Positions 33,964-44,112 of a stretch of 64,000 nucleotides of DNA are shown piece after piece. Position numbers and translations under genes: made by a program. Below the pieces are notes generated by a model. It searched no databases and was not told where the DNA came from. It worked only from the letters and a program-made list of their open reading frames with translations. The stretch comes from Acanthococcus lagerstroemiae (lineage: Eukaryota; Arthropoda; Insecta; Hemiptera; Eriococcidae): contig CM063107.1 of assembly GCA_031841125.1 (NCBI GenBank), positions 46,885,497 through 46,949,496 on the forward strand. Direction: 5' to 3'. Each line of letters begins with the position of its first letter. Position 1 is the first letter of the stretch.

Positions 33964-35133
33964 TATAGGGCGTTACTCTGATAGCGAAAGACCCTATTCA
34001 TTTTACCACCTGAATGTGTATTCTTAAAAATGATTATTCCAAAGGATTTCAGCCTTTCAGGTCAGGATTATTCTCATAATTAAATTTTTATTGGTGTCGC
34101 TTGTTAAAAGGAACATCATTTTTTTCTCTAATGTGTACTTTGCTAAAAAAAAACAAAAAAAAAACAGAATTATAAATTATTGAAAATTAACGATAAATAA
34201 GAAAATAGTGCGAATATTATTCGAAAAATTGTATAATGTGAGAATAATTAGAAATTATTAACGATTATATGTTATATGTCTAAGACTGCTACCTAAGATT
34301 TATTAAGACGTACTCAGATCCCATTAAGACTCATTAACAGAGGATACTGACCGGCAAAAGAATGCGGAAGGAGGCTCTTCTTCAAAGGTTTAAAAATTGA
34401 CTCAAATTGGAAATTCTGATTCCGTTAATTAAAATATTGAAACGCGAATTTTTGTTTACATGGATATGTCTAATGACTCGCCCCGTGTGAAGGAGAAAAA
34501 TTCCACAGAAAATGCTCCGCTAAAATGTTTCGTGAAGAACATTCCGCAGAAAACGCTCGGTAAAAACGTTCCGCAGAAAAACGTTACCATCAGGTTGTAG
34601 TTGTGTATTCCTCTTTACACGGTCATTCGTTCAATCACCTTTCGCCCAGCCGACAGGGAGAATGTGGAGGGATGCCGACAATTGACGACTATAGGCTCTT
34701 CAACTAGTTCAAGGAGAGAATGAAACGAATCATCAGCATGCGGGCCTGGTGGAGAAGAAAGGGTAATTGTTCACACAAGTTTCATTGCTTGAGCGCACTT
34801 ATCTCTGACTGAAAGCATGAATGCCGGGATGCGTGTAATTTTTATACATCATAGAATAAATGATTGTGTAATATTCATTTCGCACTCCCAAGATTCAACA
34901 GTAAAGTAGCTGACATCTGGCGGATGTTTTTAGCAATCTTATCAATGTTAAAATTACTGAGATGCTAGAGGCATTCATTATAATTCAAAAAGTGTTTTTC
35001 AAACAGCTTTCAATTTGCAACAAAAAAAAAAACAAAAAAACTTGTCCCATGTTTCACTTTAATTTCTACAAGCTAGGTACTAATTTTTGTTTGAATTTGC
35101 CTTGAAAATAGATGCATTGGTCGTGAAATAAAA

Positions 35134-36199
35134 ATCCCGTCCTAACATTGATTAGGCATCATTTCCTTGAGTACAGAAAGGGAGGAAGGCTCTATGCCGG
35201 CGCTGCACGAGTCTGGGAAGTCCAATTAATAAATTGTGTAGTGCAGGTGTTGGAATGGTAAAGTCTGCTTCATCGAGAATATTCCTTACAGAACACGGGT
35301 TGCCTGGACAACATATCAAAGCAGTAACAATGTACTTCTGTGCAGCAAGCGCACTTTTTATTTTATTTTATATTTTATATGAATCGCAAAAATTTTTTGG
35401 AAAACATGCTCTGTAAAAAAGATTCCGCAGAAAAATGTTACCATCACTATGTAGTTACATATTCCTCTTTACACAGTCATTCGTTCCATCACGTTTCGAC
35501 CTGCCGACATGGAGAATGCCGAGTGATGCCGAGAAAGGACGACTAGTAAAAGCATTGGAGTGAGGGAGGGTATGCGCATCAATGCGGTCGTTTGGATGAC
35601 ATATCCATGTATTAATGTCCTTCTGTGCAGTAGTTCAACTCTTTCTTTAATATTTTTCGCTTGCTTATTGATCAAGAAAATGTTTCCAGTTGGAAAAATC
35701 GATATGTAGTTAGTACTTCCCCCCTCCCAGTAAAATCTTTTTGATACCCCATTACTCATTGGCACCGACGGCGTCCGAAATGTTGCCGAATGGTGCTCAT
35801 TGCTCATGTCTAAATTATTATTTTTTTAAATATATAAATTTTCTAAATTTGTTTATTTTTATGGGCATGCAGAACAATTTTTCCTATTCTTCTCATCAAT
35901 TAAAAATAGTAAGAATAATGTAAAGAAAGAAAAAAACAACAACAACAACAATAACAATGAGGAAACAAATTTATGGAAAATAACTTTAAAATTTTTGCAA
36001 TATGTATGTAAGTATTAGTTATAAATTTCGCAACTCAAACATATTCATTTGTATATGTTACAACGCTTTATCCATTCGTTTATTACCGGATTTAAATTTA
36101 ATGATCAGCACGATCATTATGAACATGCAAGATCAAAATGTGATCTAATCTCTCGGCTTTTGGGGTCAATCGTAAGTACGATTTCAGACACCTAAGGTC
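35134..36199. other. Third partial copy of the palindrome-arm sequence, otherwise empty
   Basis: 35405-35550 (ATTCCTCTTTACACAGTCAT, GCCGACATGGAGAATGCCGA) matches 34560-34690 in the same orientation. A related dispersed copy therefore lies just outside the palindrome. 35560-36199 holds a CAACAACAACAA tract near 35938 and no gene. Confidence 0.5.
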
Positions 36200-36324
36200 A
36201 CTCGGGCCGACCTCAAAGCATCCCTCCGGCCACTGATGCGATATTCGAAAGGGCAGTTTCCGAGGCCGGGGTAGCGATATCTTAGGGGCCACTTTGGCAT
36301 GCGTGCATCGCCATACGTCCCACC
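36200..36324 (-). mobile_element. SINE-like GC-rich repeat, copy 3
   Basis: Minus-strand match to the copies at 13557 and 30090: GGGGCCACTTTGGCATGCGT and CACTGATGCGATATTCGAAA. It lies 6 bp from the hairpin MITE at 36331. Confidence 0.7.
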
Positions 36325-36330
36325 AGACAT

Positions 36331-36455
36331 GACTCCCGTAAGAAAAACACACGAAGCAAAGATCATTATGTTACTACCTGACAATGAGAAATTATTTCTC
36401 ATTTTGAAGTACTTACATAATGATCTTTGCTCCGTGTGTTTTTCTTACAGGAGTC
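36331..36455. mobile_element. 125-bp hairpin MITE, 41-bp arms with two mismatches
   Basis: GACTCCCGTAAGAAAAACAC (36331, to 36371) pairs with GTGTTTTTCTTACAGGAGTC (to 36455). 39 of 41 positions match. The loop itself contains AATGAGAAAT.ATTTCTCATT, so nearly the whole element can fold. The target duplication is not clear. Confidence 0.85.
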
Positions 36456-36535
36456 AATACGTTCGTCGGCCCAATGACGGGTACTTTTGCTAACAGTAAC
36501 TCACTGTGTGACGTCACGGGAAACCTGTCTATTGT

Positions 36536-37167
36536 AAGGATGAGAAGCCGGTTGAAAATGCTTCTCTTCCGGCTTCCGTGGCTACCCCAAATCTATAAAG
36601 CTTCCGACTTCCTTCCAAAATCAAAAAACTTTCGGCTACCATTTCTCTGGTTTCCGCTCTCGGCTACTGACTACCAAGTATCAACTACCAGTTAGTACTT
36701 TCGAGGGTCGGCACAACATTCTAGAGAGACTTGAACAATAAACATTTTTTGACTTTTGAGAATTTAGAAATTTACTAAATGTGACCTCCCAGTTCCGTAA
36801 AGGAACATGTACGTCCGTCAAAATCGTAATTTTATAGGAGAGAGTTTTAAAGATAATGTGCTTAAATTTGGACTCTACAAGGTACCATTTTAGACACAAA
36901 ATAATGTACTAGTAGACACTCTATCACATATGTGTCATAGCTCATTGGTAAGAGAAGATCATAAATACGAGTATTATCCGAAATGACAAAAAGCAAAGCT
37001 ACAAATTACAGAGAAGCTGATTAAGAAGCCGAAAAACAATTGGCTTCTCTAGCGGTTACCAACTTCCAACTACATACTTCGTCTTCTAGTTCTTCGGATC
37101 CTTAAAATTTTACTCAAAACCGGCTAGCTACCGGCTTCCGACTTCGACTTCCGGCTGACTTCTCATT
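36536..37167. repeat. Repeat with CCGGCTTCCGACTT-type arms
   Basis: GGATGAGAAGCCGG near 36537 is mirrored by GACTTCTCATTCC near 37155-37167. Both flanks have variants of CCGGCTTCCGACTTC. The middle (36700-37000) is unrelated. The same motif occurs at 15673-15812. It is probably a foldback-type element, but its ends are imprecise. Confidence 0.5.
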
Positions 37168-37252
37168 CCTGGTCTATTGAGACTTGAGAGATATTAGTTA
37201 AAATTAAAACTCAACCTACTGTAATTTTATATTGTTTTCCTGCTATCCTGCT

Positions 37253-37497
37253 CAGTGGCGTAGGCAGGATTTTTCCAAGAGGGAGATCCGCAAAATTTTG
37301 GGCGGGGGTGGGGGTATACCTAATATGAATTGTATGTTTTCACATTGACGTATCAGTATGTTGTGCTTTTCAACTTTAATTATGCATCTGGGTTTAAATT
37401 TCATTTCGCGCATTTACTGTGATACTGTCAGCATATAAAAAATTCTCATCTCAAAGGGGGGATTTATCCCCCTAATCCCCCCTTGGCTACTCTACTG
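37253..37497. mobile_element. 245-bp hAT MITE with perfect 8-bp target duplication
   Basis: ATCCTGCT lies at 37245-37252 and 37498-37505. The ends CAGTGGCGTAGGC and GGCTACTCTACTG are imperfect inverted repeats of the CAGTGGCGTAGCC type common in animal hAT MITEs. Non-coding. Confidence 0.9.
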
Positions 37498-37735
37498 ATC
37501 CTGCTCAATTCGTAAATAAACCTTTTTCTTCTTCCTTTCATTTTTTGGTGTGGTGCTGAGCACCACATAAAAAATTTCATCTGGTGCTTGAGCACGTGAA
37601 CATTACCATGTTCGCTGCCAGTGCTCATTGGAATTCTTTAAGAATCTGTTGGTGTTCATATGACCAGATTAAATTTTATTAAGGCTTGTAAGGACTCGGT
37701 TAAAACTCCGTTTCAGTATGCATTTCTAGTATGAT

Positions 37736-37957
37736 CAGGCCCGGATTAGGGCCCGTGCCCAGGGCGGAACATCTTTGAAGGGTGGAAAAATTTTCAAGTA
37801 TAATATACAAAAATGCATTCCCAGCTTGCCATTCCCAAGTTCAAAACCAATAAAAGCAAAACTTTAAAAAAAAAAATCCAAATGGAAGTTTTTTACAACC
37901 GGGACGGATGCTTCTAAGGGAGTGCCCAGGGGCGCTCACTACTTTAATTCGGCCCTG
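37736..37957. mobile_element. 222-bp hAT MITE with perfect 8-bp target duplication
   Basis: AGTATGAT lies at 37728-37735 and 37958-37965. The ends CAGGCCCGGATTAGGGC and TTTAATTCGGCCCTG are inverted repeats. Non-coding. Confidence 0.9.
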
Positions 37958-37965
37958 AGTATGAT

Positions 37966-38896
37966 TCAGCATTGTTTTTCCTTTCCTCAAATAACCTTTA
38001 GTTTCGCTCTCAGCTATGCTCTCGATTACGTTTCCTTATATGAGACTAGAACAAGGGAGGCTTCAGGCTGTTAGACCACTCAAAGTTCTTATAAAATGCT
38101 TCTGAACCTCGTCTTGGCTTCTGGACCTTACCATCTCAGCTCTTTGGTTTTTTTCTCTTCCAGCTGAAAAGGACCAGGTATTTTTGTTTTTCATAGAGGT
38201 AAGAAGGACCATTACCATTACAAAGATATTTACAAGGAATTCTTCGTCTGTATGAGGATGAGGGTATTACACAATAAGAAAATTCCACCGGTCTTGAAAT
38301 TTCACTACACCATCCTACAAATTTAACCTGACCGCGGGCCTGTCCAAAATACTATACTGCCTGCGAGAAAATTGTATGCACCGGTCTGGTTAGAATTTAT
38401 TCTTAAAATTGAGTTACATATTGAACTCATCTCTAAAAGGAAGGATTTCGGTTATCTCACTATTTCATTCGAGATATGGTTCGTGACATCAGTCCGTTAT
38501 TATTTTCCAGCGTATAGATTTTCTTTCTGTCTCTCGTTTTATTCTGTCGGTGTTGGCATCGCGTATTCATCAAATTCGTCAATTTCACAGATCAAAAACT
38601 CCGAGCAAATTGAAAAATAAAGACATCGGTGAGATATTTATACTTCATCAACGTATACGGCACCATTCACTCAAATGTGTATAGGAATGCTTACGACTGA
38701 GATAAAAAACATTATTTTTCCATAAATTTTTCCCCAAGAATGAAAACAGAGGAAAAAAAAGCTTTCGCAGAAGCGAAAGCAAAACCGACTTTTCCAAGCT
38801 ACGTACGTATTATTGAACAAATATACTGAGGAATAAATAAAATCATGTACTCTGTAATCAAATAACGAGTAAATACAAATAGAACCAAAAAAAAAG
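37966..38896. other. No recognisable feature
   Basis: Mixed AT-rich sequence. ORFs at 38372-38620 and 38671-38994 show no domain. Confidence 0.4.
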
Positions 38897-39439
38897 CAGG
38901 GATGGCAAACGAAACGAAACGAAATAACGATTGATTTTTGTCTAAAATATTGAAACGAAATAACAAAACGAAATGAAAATGTAGCAAAAAACAAAATGAA
39001 AAATAGAGCAAAAGAAAAACGTAACGAAAAAACTAAACTGAATCATAGAGAATTTCCAACGTTTTTACTTTTTATCATATAATAAATTAAAATTAATAAT
39101 TGTGAATCTTATTACTGTTTTTCACGAATCGTGACTGAAAAGTACAAAAAATGAAAGATACTATGAATGAAAATTAAAATTACATCAGTTTCTGAAACGC
39201 TGGGGAATAATTAATCCTTTGAACTAATATCTGTATTGTACCCAATGACATGAAAAAAAAACAAAAAACGAAATGATAACGAAATGATTCAGTTTCGTTA
39301 TAAACAAAACGAATGAACACCGGTCTGAAATAAACGAAACGGAAAACCAAACGAAAAATCGCTCATGAAAAACCGAAAATGTTGAAAATAACGAAACGAT
39401 TTAACAAAACGAAAAAACCTGTTTCGTTTGCCATCCTTG
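38897..39439. mobile_element. hAT-like MITE A with AACGAAACGAAA interior
   Basis: The ends CAGGGATGGCAAACGAAAC and GTTTCGTTTGCCATCCTTG are inverted repeats. The interior is rich in ACGAAACGAAAT variants toward both ends. It sits in A tracts, so a target duplication cannot be read. Confidence 0.75.
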
Positions 39440-39495
39440 CAAAAAAAAAAACACAAAAAATTATGAAATCGTATTAGAAATGAAAAAAACAGCTA

Positions 39496-40235
39496 AATTA
39501 AAATTACGTCAGTTTCTGAAACGCATGAGAATCATTAATCCTTTGAACTAATATCTGTATTGTACTCAATGACATGAAAAAATCGAAATGATAACGAAAT
39601 GGTTTAGTTTCGTTAGAAACGGGGCTGGCAAACGGTAACGAAAACGAAATAACAGAATAACGGAAAATTTTGGGCAAAAATGAAGAAACGGTAAACGAAA
39701 AACGAAACGAAAAAGTCGCGATTATTTCTAGGTTCGACAAATGATAATGAAATGGTGGATTTACACCAAAGTTATAAGCATACTTGTTAATTCTACCTTC
39801 ATATTTTAACTGTAACGTACTTGTCACTAGCATTATGCTTATAACTTTGGTGTAAATCCAGCGTAACGGTAACGGAATAACGGAAAATGTTGGGCAAAAA
39901 TGAAGAAACGGTAAACGAAAAACGAAACGGGGAAAAAAATTGGGATATTGAAAAACCGAAAAATGAAACGGAAAAAAACATTTGAAGTATCGAAAAACGA
40001 AAAACGAAACGAAAAAGCCTAAAAAAAGATTTCGTTTGCCAGCCCTGGTTAGAAACAAAACGAGTGAATACCGGTCTGAAGTAAACAAAACGGAAAACCA
40101 AACGAAAAATCGCTCATGAAAAACCGAAAATGTTGAAAATAACAAAACGAAAAAAAATTGTTTCGTTTGTCATCCCTGCAAAAAATAAAATAAAAAAATT
40201 ATGAAATCGTATTAGAAATGAAAAAAACAGCTAAA
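39496..40235. repeat. Tandem duplication of the right part of MITE A and its flank
   Basis: The segment 39172-39495 (from AAATTAAAATTAC through the MITE A right end to GAAAAAAACAGCTA) is repeated directly at a period of 324 bp. The second copy is lengthened by the insertion of element B and ends with the second right terminus TTTGTCATCCCTG at 40178. Confidence 0.75.
39620..40047. mobile_element. hAT-like MITE B nested in the duplicated MITE A
   Basis: GTTAGAAA is present on both sides (39612-39619, 40048-40055). The uninterrupted first copy has GTTATAAA at the same point. The ends CGGGGCTGGCAAACG and CGTTTGCCAGCCCTG are inverted repeats. Inside, GGATTTACACCAAAGTTATA (39754) and TATAACTTTGGTGTAAATCC (39842) form a further ~29-bp-arm hairpin. 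The 213-codon minus-strand ORF across A and B is a reading of TTTCGTTT repeats. Confidence 0.85.
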
Positions 40236-42149
40236 CAGGTTCAAAAAGAACGTCTAAGAATCAAATTAAATACAAAAGGGAAAATTTATTGTGAAATCAA
40301 ATGAATAATGAAAGCGCTGGAGAAATTAAAAAAAAAGAGAGTGGATATAACAATAAAGCAAAACTTATATCTCCCAAAAAGAAATCTTATATAAAAAAAA
40401 TATAATATCAAAAGAAGTAAACGAGAGAAAAAAAAAGAACGAAAAGAAGAAAACAGCTCCTTTTCTTTGTAAAGTCGGTGAAAAGGTATATCACGTTGTA
40501 CAAAGATAACAAAACAAATGGATAGCAAAACTTGGTGGAATGTGGTAACACTGACGATTGAGCGACTTATGAGTGACCCTGTAGTATACCTACAGTATCG
40601 GGTCCAACTAAACGGAGCGCACCGCGTAGTCAATTCGGCATCTACGGGCGCTCTTTATTCTGACCTTAAATTGAGGAAAACTCATGAACGACTCGACCAA
40701 TTATCATCAAACTTCAACGGGCACAATTTCAGGTACTTCTCCGTAATATACCAAATTTTGGAATCAATTGATTCATTACTTTTTGAGATTTTCGTGCTAC
40801 AAATTTTGTCCGTACATATATACATACATACATACATACATATATATATAAGGAAACCTGAAATTCAGCCACCATTACAGTTGCATTCTACACACTCTGA
40901 AACGTAAAAAAAACATTGCCCCCACCCCCATATCGACAGCTGTGACGGGTATAATACCTGACTTTTCTGTAGAAAAGTCGGTAATAGCGTGACCGAAGGA
41001 GCTGCAATTTATTTTATATATTTTTGCACATACAAGCACACACCCGCAGTTTGAGAGGAAAAAACTAGGGGAGGGGGGAGGTCGTGGTAATAACAAAATT
41101 GAGTTACCTCGACAAAAAGAAATATCATAAACAACATTATTACATACATTTTCTCCCCGTCTTTTTCTGCGCTTCGCTTTTTATTAAATTTTCCTCAATT
41201 TTTCATAATCTGAAACTCATTTTCCGTCCATTTTGTAGCATGGCGTGAAACTATATATATAGCTTTGTACAATCTCTTTATATAAAAATGTAATATCGTA
41301 AGGTGTGTCAGCCATGTACATAAAACTGCCTTAAGCGGGAAAGTTATATTTGGGCCCGGTTACAAGAGGGTTATATTTTTATTCTTGTATTTTATCCGGA
41401 ACAGGGGTCGCTAGAATTGCGACGGCATTTTCAAGCCCGCCGAGAGAGATGCGGAAGTATTTTTTGATCGAGGGAACGGAAATAGAGCGCGAAAATTTGC
41501 GTGCAAATTCATCGCAGAAGATTACAAATAAGGGGTTTCGCTGGGAATAAAATTTACCGGAAAGAAAGAATCCTTCAATTCCAATCATGCCGATGAACAA
41601 TTTTTAGAGGAGGGAGAAGGGATTTTCCCATCTCCCTTTTAAAAGTAACTGGTGACAGTAAATTGTTACAGGCATGCGAATTTCATCATTTTGGCGATTT
41701 GGTGGTGACATTATACTCTGGGTGAAAAACATCGAATTATCTTGTATTGTTTAATTTGGTGAATTAAACAATGGTGGCGATAAATTATTCTAGAAGGAGC
41801 GAGAAGTGAGCATGAGGATTCACTTTCGAGAAAAAGGCCTAAAATTATTTTTTTTAAATCTAATATGGAGGAGGATGGGGCTGAGTTTCTTATCCCCTTT
41901 TATGACTGCATCTGCGTGGTAATCTGCTGGATGCAGGAACATGAAATCCGTCTACACGAATAAAATAAATAAATTATAAATATTTCGACTGTTAATATTT
42001 TAATAACCACTATTTTAATCATCAATAATTGATTATTATCGGTTTCTGAATCATTAGTATCTAATCAGATACATCTCAAGTGGATATAAAGAATCGATTA
42101 TCAGTATTTAAGCCATCAATATGTCAACTACGTATATTCTCTAACTGTA
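40236..42149. other. No gene; microsatellite and unique island
   Basis: A (CATA)n/(TA)n microsatellite lies at about 40817-40852. About 41150-41590 is unique sequence with CG-containing words. 41980-42140 starts an AATAATCGATTAT-type degenerate repeat that resumes after the element at 42150-43432. Confidence 0.5.
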
Positions 42150-43432
42150 GGGGAGACCGGGGAAGAGCGTAACAGTAATCATTAAATTGCTTCATAACAC
42201 TCCAAAATGTTGCCGTTTTGGTTACTAGATAGTAATTTTAGAAAGGAATCTGTTGAGGGGGGGGGGGATATGCAATGCCTTGACTTTCATCTAAAATTTT
42301 TACTTGATTTTTTGGCCTTTCTTCTCTATTATTTTAAATATTTTTAAATCAGAATATTTTTTTCATTAAAATTTATCCTATTCTACGATCTAAATGTATA
42401 AAAAAGTATGCATTTTTTAATCGAGCAGTACAGGACTTGATAGTTTTTTGATGTCGCACCTACTTAATAAAATGATGTGATGGGTAGGAACAGGGATTTT
42501 ATGCATTTTTTTTTTGCAGAGCAGTTGCGGCATATTGAAGACTTTTCGACGAATCACAGAATTCTGAGTGAAATGACACCTATATAGGGTAGAAAGCATA
42601 ATTTCGCATATTTTAGGCTTTTTAGAGCACAATTACGGAATATTCTACGATTTTTCCTATTTTGAGAGAATATTTTCGGGTTTTGACCCGTTTTGACCAG
42701 CTCCCTCCCCTTAGCTTCAATAACTTGGTCAACAGAAGCGCCCTCTCTCGCTTACAAAATGACGCAAAATTAGGGTACTATAGTTCTATACAGGTATATC
42801 GGACCGCCATTTTGATTCTGTTATCTGCTTAGAGTTTTCAGTGCTGCCACCGAACTCGAATAATTTTTTTCTTTAAATTGAATACCATATCGTCGGGGAA
42901 TATTTTGACATATTCGGCCTTTTTAGAGCATAAAATTCCTGTCCCTAGTGATGGTGTGTGTAACAGTATTTTTTTCTTCCATACGTCTGTGTATAACAGT
43001 AGGTATTTCGTTTTTCCATATGTCTGTGTACTGCCGTTTATGAAATGTTTGCATTTTGATATGCCCGGTATCCACTAATTTTGATAAAATTGTAGGTAAT
43101 TTTGATAAAACTGTAGTTTATACGTTGTTCCGAGAGTTTTTTGGATCTATTATTCAGAAAATTCTGGATTTTTCCCAGCTAAACGATTACCTTATGAACT
43201 TTTTGGCAGTGTTACACTGTACCCAGGTACTAGGGTACAGTGTAACAAAAAAATACATAGCTAAAATAATTTCTAGATTCTTCAGGTTTTAACATTTACA
43301 GGCGGTAATAACACCAAAATGTAGCCAAAGGTTGTCTCTTTCAGGTGAGGTTTTCAAGTGTAAATTCAAAATTAATTTGCAGTCCACAGATCAAAATGGA
43401 CGAAAAGTGTTACTCTGTTCCCTGGTCTCCCC
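42150..43432. mobile_element. 1.28-kb TA-flanked element with GGGGAGACC ends
   Basis: GGGGAGACCGGGGAAGAGCG followed by TAACA is mirrored by TGTTACTCTGTTCCCTGGTC followed by TCCCC. TA lies on both sides (42148-42149, 43433-43434). It sits in an AT-rich degenerate repeat that continues on both sides. At 43211-43246 a perfect 14-bp-arm palindrome (GTTACACTGTACCC / GGGTACAGTGTAAC) is present. It shares CGAATCACAGAATTCTGAG (42550-42568) with the foldback units at 10960. No transposase is seen. The superfamily is unsure. Confidence 0.75.
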
Positions 43433-43434
43433 TA

Positions 43435-44029
43435 CATCGATTTTATAACAATAATCGATAATTGACAAGTATTTTCAACATCAATAATCGATCATCAGCA
43501 TTCCGTATTTAACCATCAATAAATTTAATAAACAATCTATGACATGATCAACAAAAATCGTTTCATAATATTTTCATTACCAATAATCGACTATCAAGAA
43601 TCGATTATAAATATATATTTTAACAATAAGCAAACTTTCCAGGGTGTCGAGAGTCAAACCCCCTGCAGACGGTCAGAGCTGTCTTCGTAGAGAAGTTCAA
43701 AATCATTACTGTGGCAGCAGGAAGGATGAATTGACTTTTTCGACTGGACAGCCCCAACCCTTCCCCCAGACCCCTCAGACCTTACAACAAAAATCCGCTT
43801 ATGATTTTAACTTTACGTATTTCGAATATTGACAGTTTGTTATCAATATTGTGTCGTCTGTTAATTATCTAGTGCAGAGAGATTCGGACGATTAATATAT
43901 AGCAAGCTATCAATCAAATTTATTATTTGTTAATTATCACTGATCAATTCATTTAAAATCGATCAAATTATCATCAAACCTAAGGTTAAATTGAAAATAT
44001 TTAAAGATGTAACCCCCTATTCTGACGCA
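43435..44029. repeat. AT-rich CAATAATCGATTATC-type degenerate repeat
   Basis: Variants of ATCAATAATCGATTATCA recur from 43435 to about 43630 and weakly to 43990. They continue the run that begins near 41980 before the TA-flanked element. Confidence 0.55.
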
Positions 44030-44112
44030 GGCCCATTCGGAGCATTTCTGAGACAGGGGGTGCGGTGTCCCGGGGCCACTTTGGCATCCGTGCATCTCCA
44101 CACGCCCCACTA
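44030..44112 (-). mobile_element. SINE-like GC-rich repeat, copy 4 (partial)
   Basis: Minus-strand match GTGCGGTGTCCCGGGGCCAC, TTTGGCATCCGTGCATCTCC. It is shorter and more diverged than the other copies. Confidence 0.65.

Larger units (their letters stand above)
31793..35133. mobile_element. 3.3-kb palindromic foldback element with ~1.2-kb arms
   Basis: The left arm (31793-33017) and right arm (33964-35133) are inverted copies along their whole length. Examples are GGCAAATTCAAATAAAAATT against AATTTTTGTTTGAATTTGCC, and CGGGGCGAGTCATTAGATAT against ATATGTCTAATGACTCGCCC. Removing the insertion at 33018-33963 brings the arms together around CGTCCTATA/TAGGGCG, so the original had no spacer. The left arm carries a 79-bp tandem duplication absent from the right arm. 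Outer termini and target duplication were not resolved. Confidence 0.85.

Noticed and set aside
39504..40145. Longest ORF in the window (213 codons, minus strand)
   Set aside because: It is a translation of TTTCGTTT-type repeats across MITE A, MITE B and a hairpin. Composition is almost only F, S, R, V and Y, and no domain is seen.
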